A stretch of 64,000 nt of DNA, taken from the NCBI GenBank assembly GCA_963829965.1, contig CAWHLK010000022.1:62001-126000 (forward strand), read 5' to 3'. Source of the DNA: DASXZH01 sp963829965 (GTDB lineage Bacteria > Armatimonadota > Fimbriimonadia > Fimbriimonadales > Fimbriimonadaceae). The position numbers and the translations under genes are program-made. This document shows positions 63,322-64,000 of this stretch, piece by piece. Position 1 is the first letter of the stretch. Each line of letters opens with the position of its first letter. The notes beneath the pieces are model-generated. The model ran no database searches and was not told where the DNA came from. It worked only from the letters and a program-made list of their open reading frames with translations.

Positions 63322-64000
63322 CTATTTCCTAAACCGGTCACCCAAGCCCATCGGGAGACCTTCAAGCTCGGCTTCGGCTTCCCGCCGCTCGCGAATCGCA
63401 TCTCGCAAATGGTCTCCCAACGAGCTGGTTTGCTGATACTGAGCGGCCTCGGCCTCAAGTTGAGCGATCGCGGTCTGCCGGCTTCCTATCTTCTCAACGA
63501 TTGACGACACGAACGTCCCGTCTTGGCATAGGGCCTGAAAATCCTTCTTGGATTGTTCATCACCCCTTATACAGGGCCTCGCGGCGAGTATCGCGAGCAG
63601 CATGTTGGTATCCACAAACGAGATCGCGTTCTCCTGAACCTCGTTGAGCGATGAAGGCAACAGTTGCAATTGCTGCTTGGCGGATAGGGCGCACCTGGCC
63701 GCCGATTCTAGGGCCGCAAGAACTTCGGGGACCACATGCCCCGAGGCGTTTTCATCGAGAAGCTTGGATTTGAACTTCTTGGCGGCTTTGTAGGAATCGA
63801 GCTGGAGCCTTTCTTCTGCGGTTTTAGGCTTCGTCCTTATCTCGTTGATCACAGCCATGATTAACAAGAGTAGGACAAACGAAGTAAAGCCGGCCAAAAT
63901 CTTATGAGTTAGGAGCCCGAACGCTACCGAAATCAGAGCTACCAAGAAATAGAACCATTCTGATAATTCACGAGCGGCCGCCCCACTCGGCCTGAGCGAG
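63322..64000 (-). CDS. Membrane-anchored hypothetical protein, 5'-truncated by window edge
   Basis: The frame is open to the right edge, so the N-terminus is outside. The visible N-terminal part has two hydrophobic segments (FYFLVALISVAFGLLTHKIL and FTSFVLLLLIMAVI). About 160 cytoplasmic residues follow, largely helical, with a Gln/Ala/Glu-rich coiled-coil end (IAQLEAEAAQYQQTSSLG, RERREAEAELEGL). No family is recognised. A TTG at 63945 is only the first internal start candidate. Confidence 0.6.
   Translation of the reverse strand, partial: SLRPSGAAARELSEWFYFLVALISVAFGLLTHKILAGFTSFVLLLLIMAVINEIRTKPKTAEERLQLDSYKAAKKFKSKLLDENASGHVVPEVLAALESAARCALSAKQQLQLLPSSLNEVQENAISFVDTNMLLAILAARPCIRGDEQSKKDFQALCQDGTFVSSIVEKIGSRQTAIAQLEAEAAQYQQTSSLGDHLRDAIRERREAEAELEGLPMGLGDRFRK

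Overview
The window reads as a chromosomal segment of a free-living, probably diderm bacterium with moderate GC. It has a tripartite efflux pump with an outer-membrane TolC-type channel, large secreted beta-propeller and Ig-like proteins, a VanW/G5 protein and a complete arginine cluster. This mix fits Armatimonadota (Fimbriimonadia-like) or a similar soil/water lineage. That placement is an inference from gene content, not a phylogenetic result. I see no rRNA, tRNA, CRISPR array, phage or insertion sequence.

Layout. 0-7 kb: the end of a polytopic membrane protein, a DPP-IV-type peptidase, a dienelactone hydrolase, an RluD-type pseudouridine synthase, and a divergent bleomycin-hydrolase-type aminopeptidase. 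7-16 kb: a minus-strand efflux operon (adaptor, RND pump, MarR, TolC) preceded by a VanW/G5 protein. 16-21.7 kb: pyrC, an FkbM methyltransferase, a von Willebrand A protein, gpmA and two small envelope proteins. 21.8-31.6 kb: two tandem giant secreted proteins (SBBP propeller plus Ig-like repeats), both broken by small indels. 31.9-38 kb: smc, a flavin-reductase-like gene and a GH36-like glycosidase, each with one frameshift. 38-40.5 kb: a tightly overlapping trio (lipoyl E2, class-I amidotransferase-like hydrolase, biotin carrier). 40.7-45.6 kb: two tandem secreted propeller-PA14 proteins. 45.6-50.2 kb: YjbR, pth, a small membrane protein, uppP, wecB, a dCMP-type deaminase and a Nudix hydrolase. 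51-58 kb: argC-argJ-argB-argF-argG-argH. 58.4-64 kb: a GIY-YIG protein, proC, an S15/CocE hydrolase and two envelope proteins, the last cut by the window edge.

The most interesting signal is upstream of argC. An extended -10 promoter is followed by a 24-codon reading frame with four arginines in nine residues. After it come four segments that can pair in mutually exclusive ways, the last followed by a T-rich run. It looks like a ribosome-mediated attenuator for arginine biosynthesis, although the switching logic is not settled from sequence alone. A second signal is a composite element seen twice, next to argH and proC: a REP-like repeat, a pyrimidine tract and a long hairpin. The stem sequence differs but the layout is the same.

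Thirteen apparent single- or double-base indels interrupt otherwise well-conserved genes, including smc. They sit mostly in short homopolymers. I read them as probable sequence errors, though real decay of the secreted giants cannot be excluded. Intergenic DNA is rich in simple and REP-type repeats with periods of 7, 10, 20, 69 and 110-112 bp.
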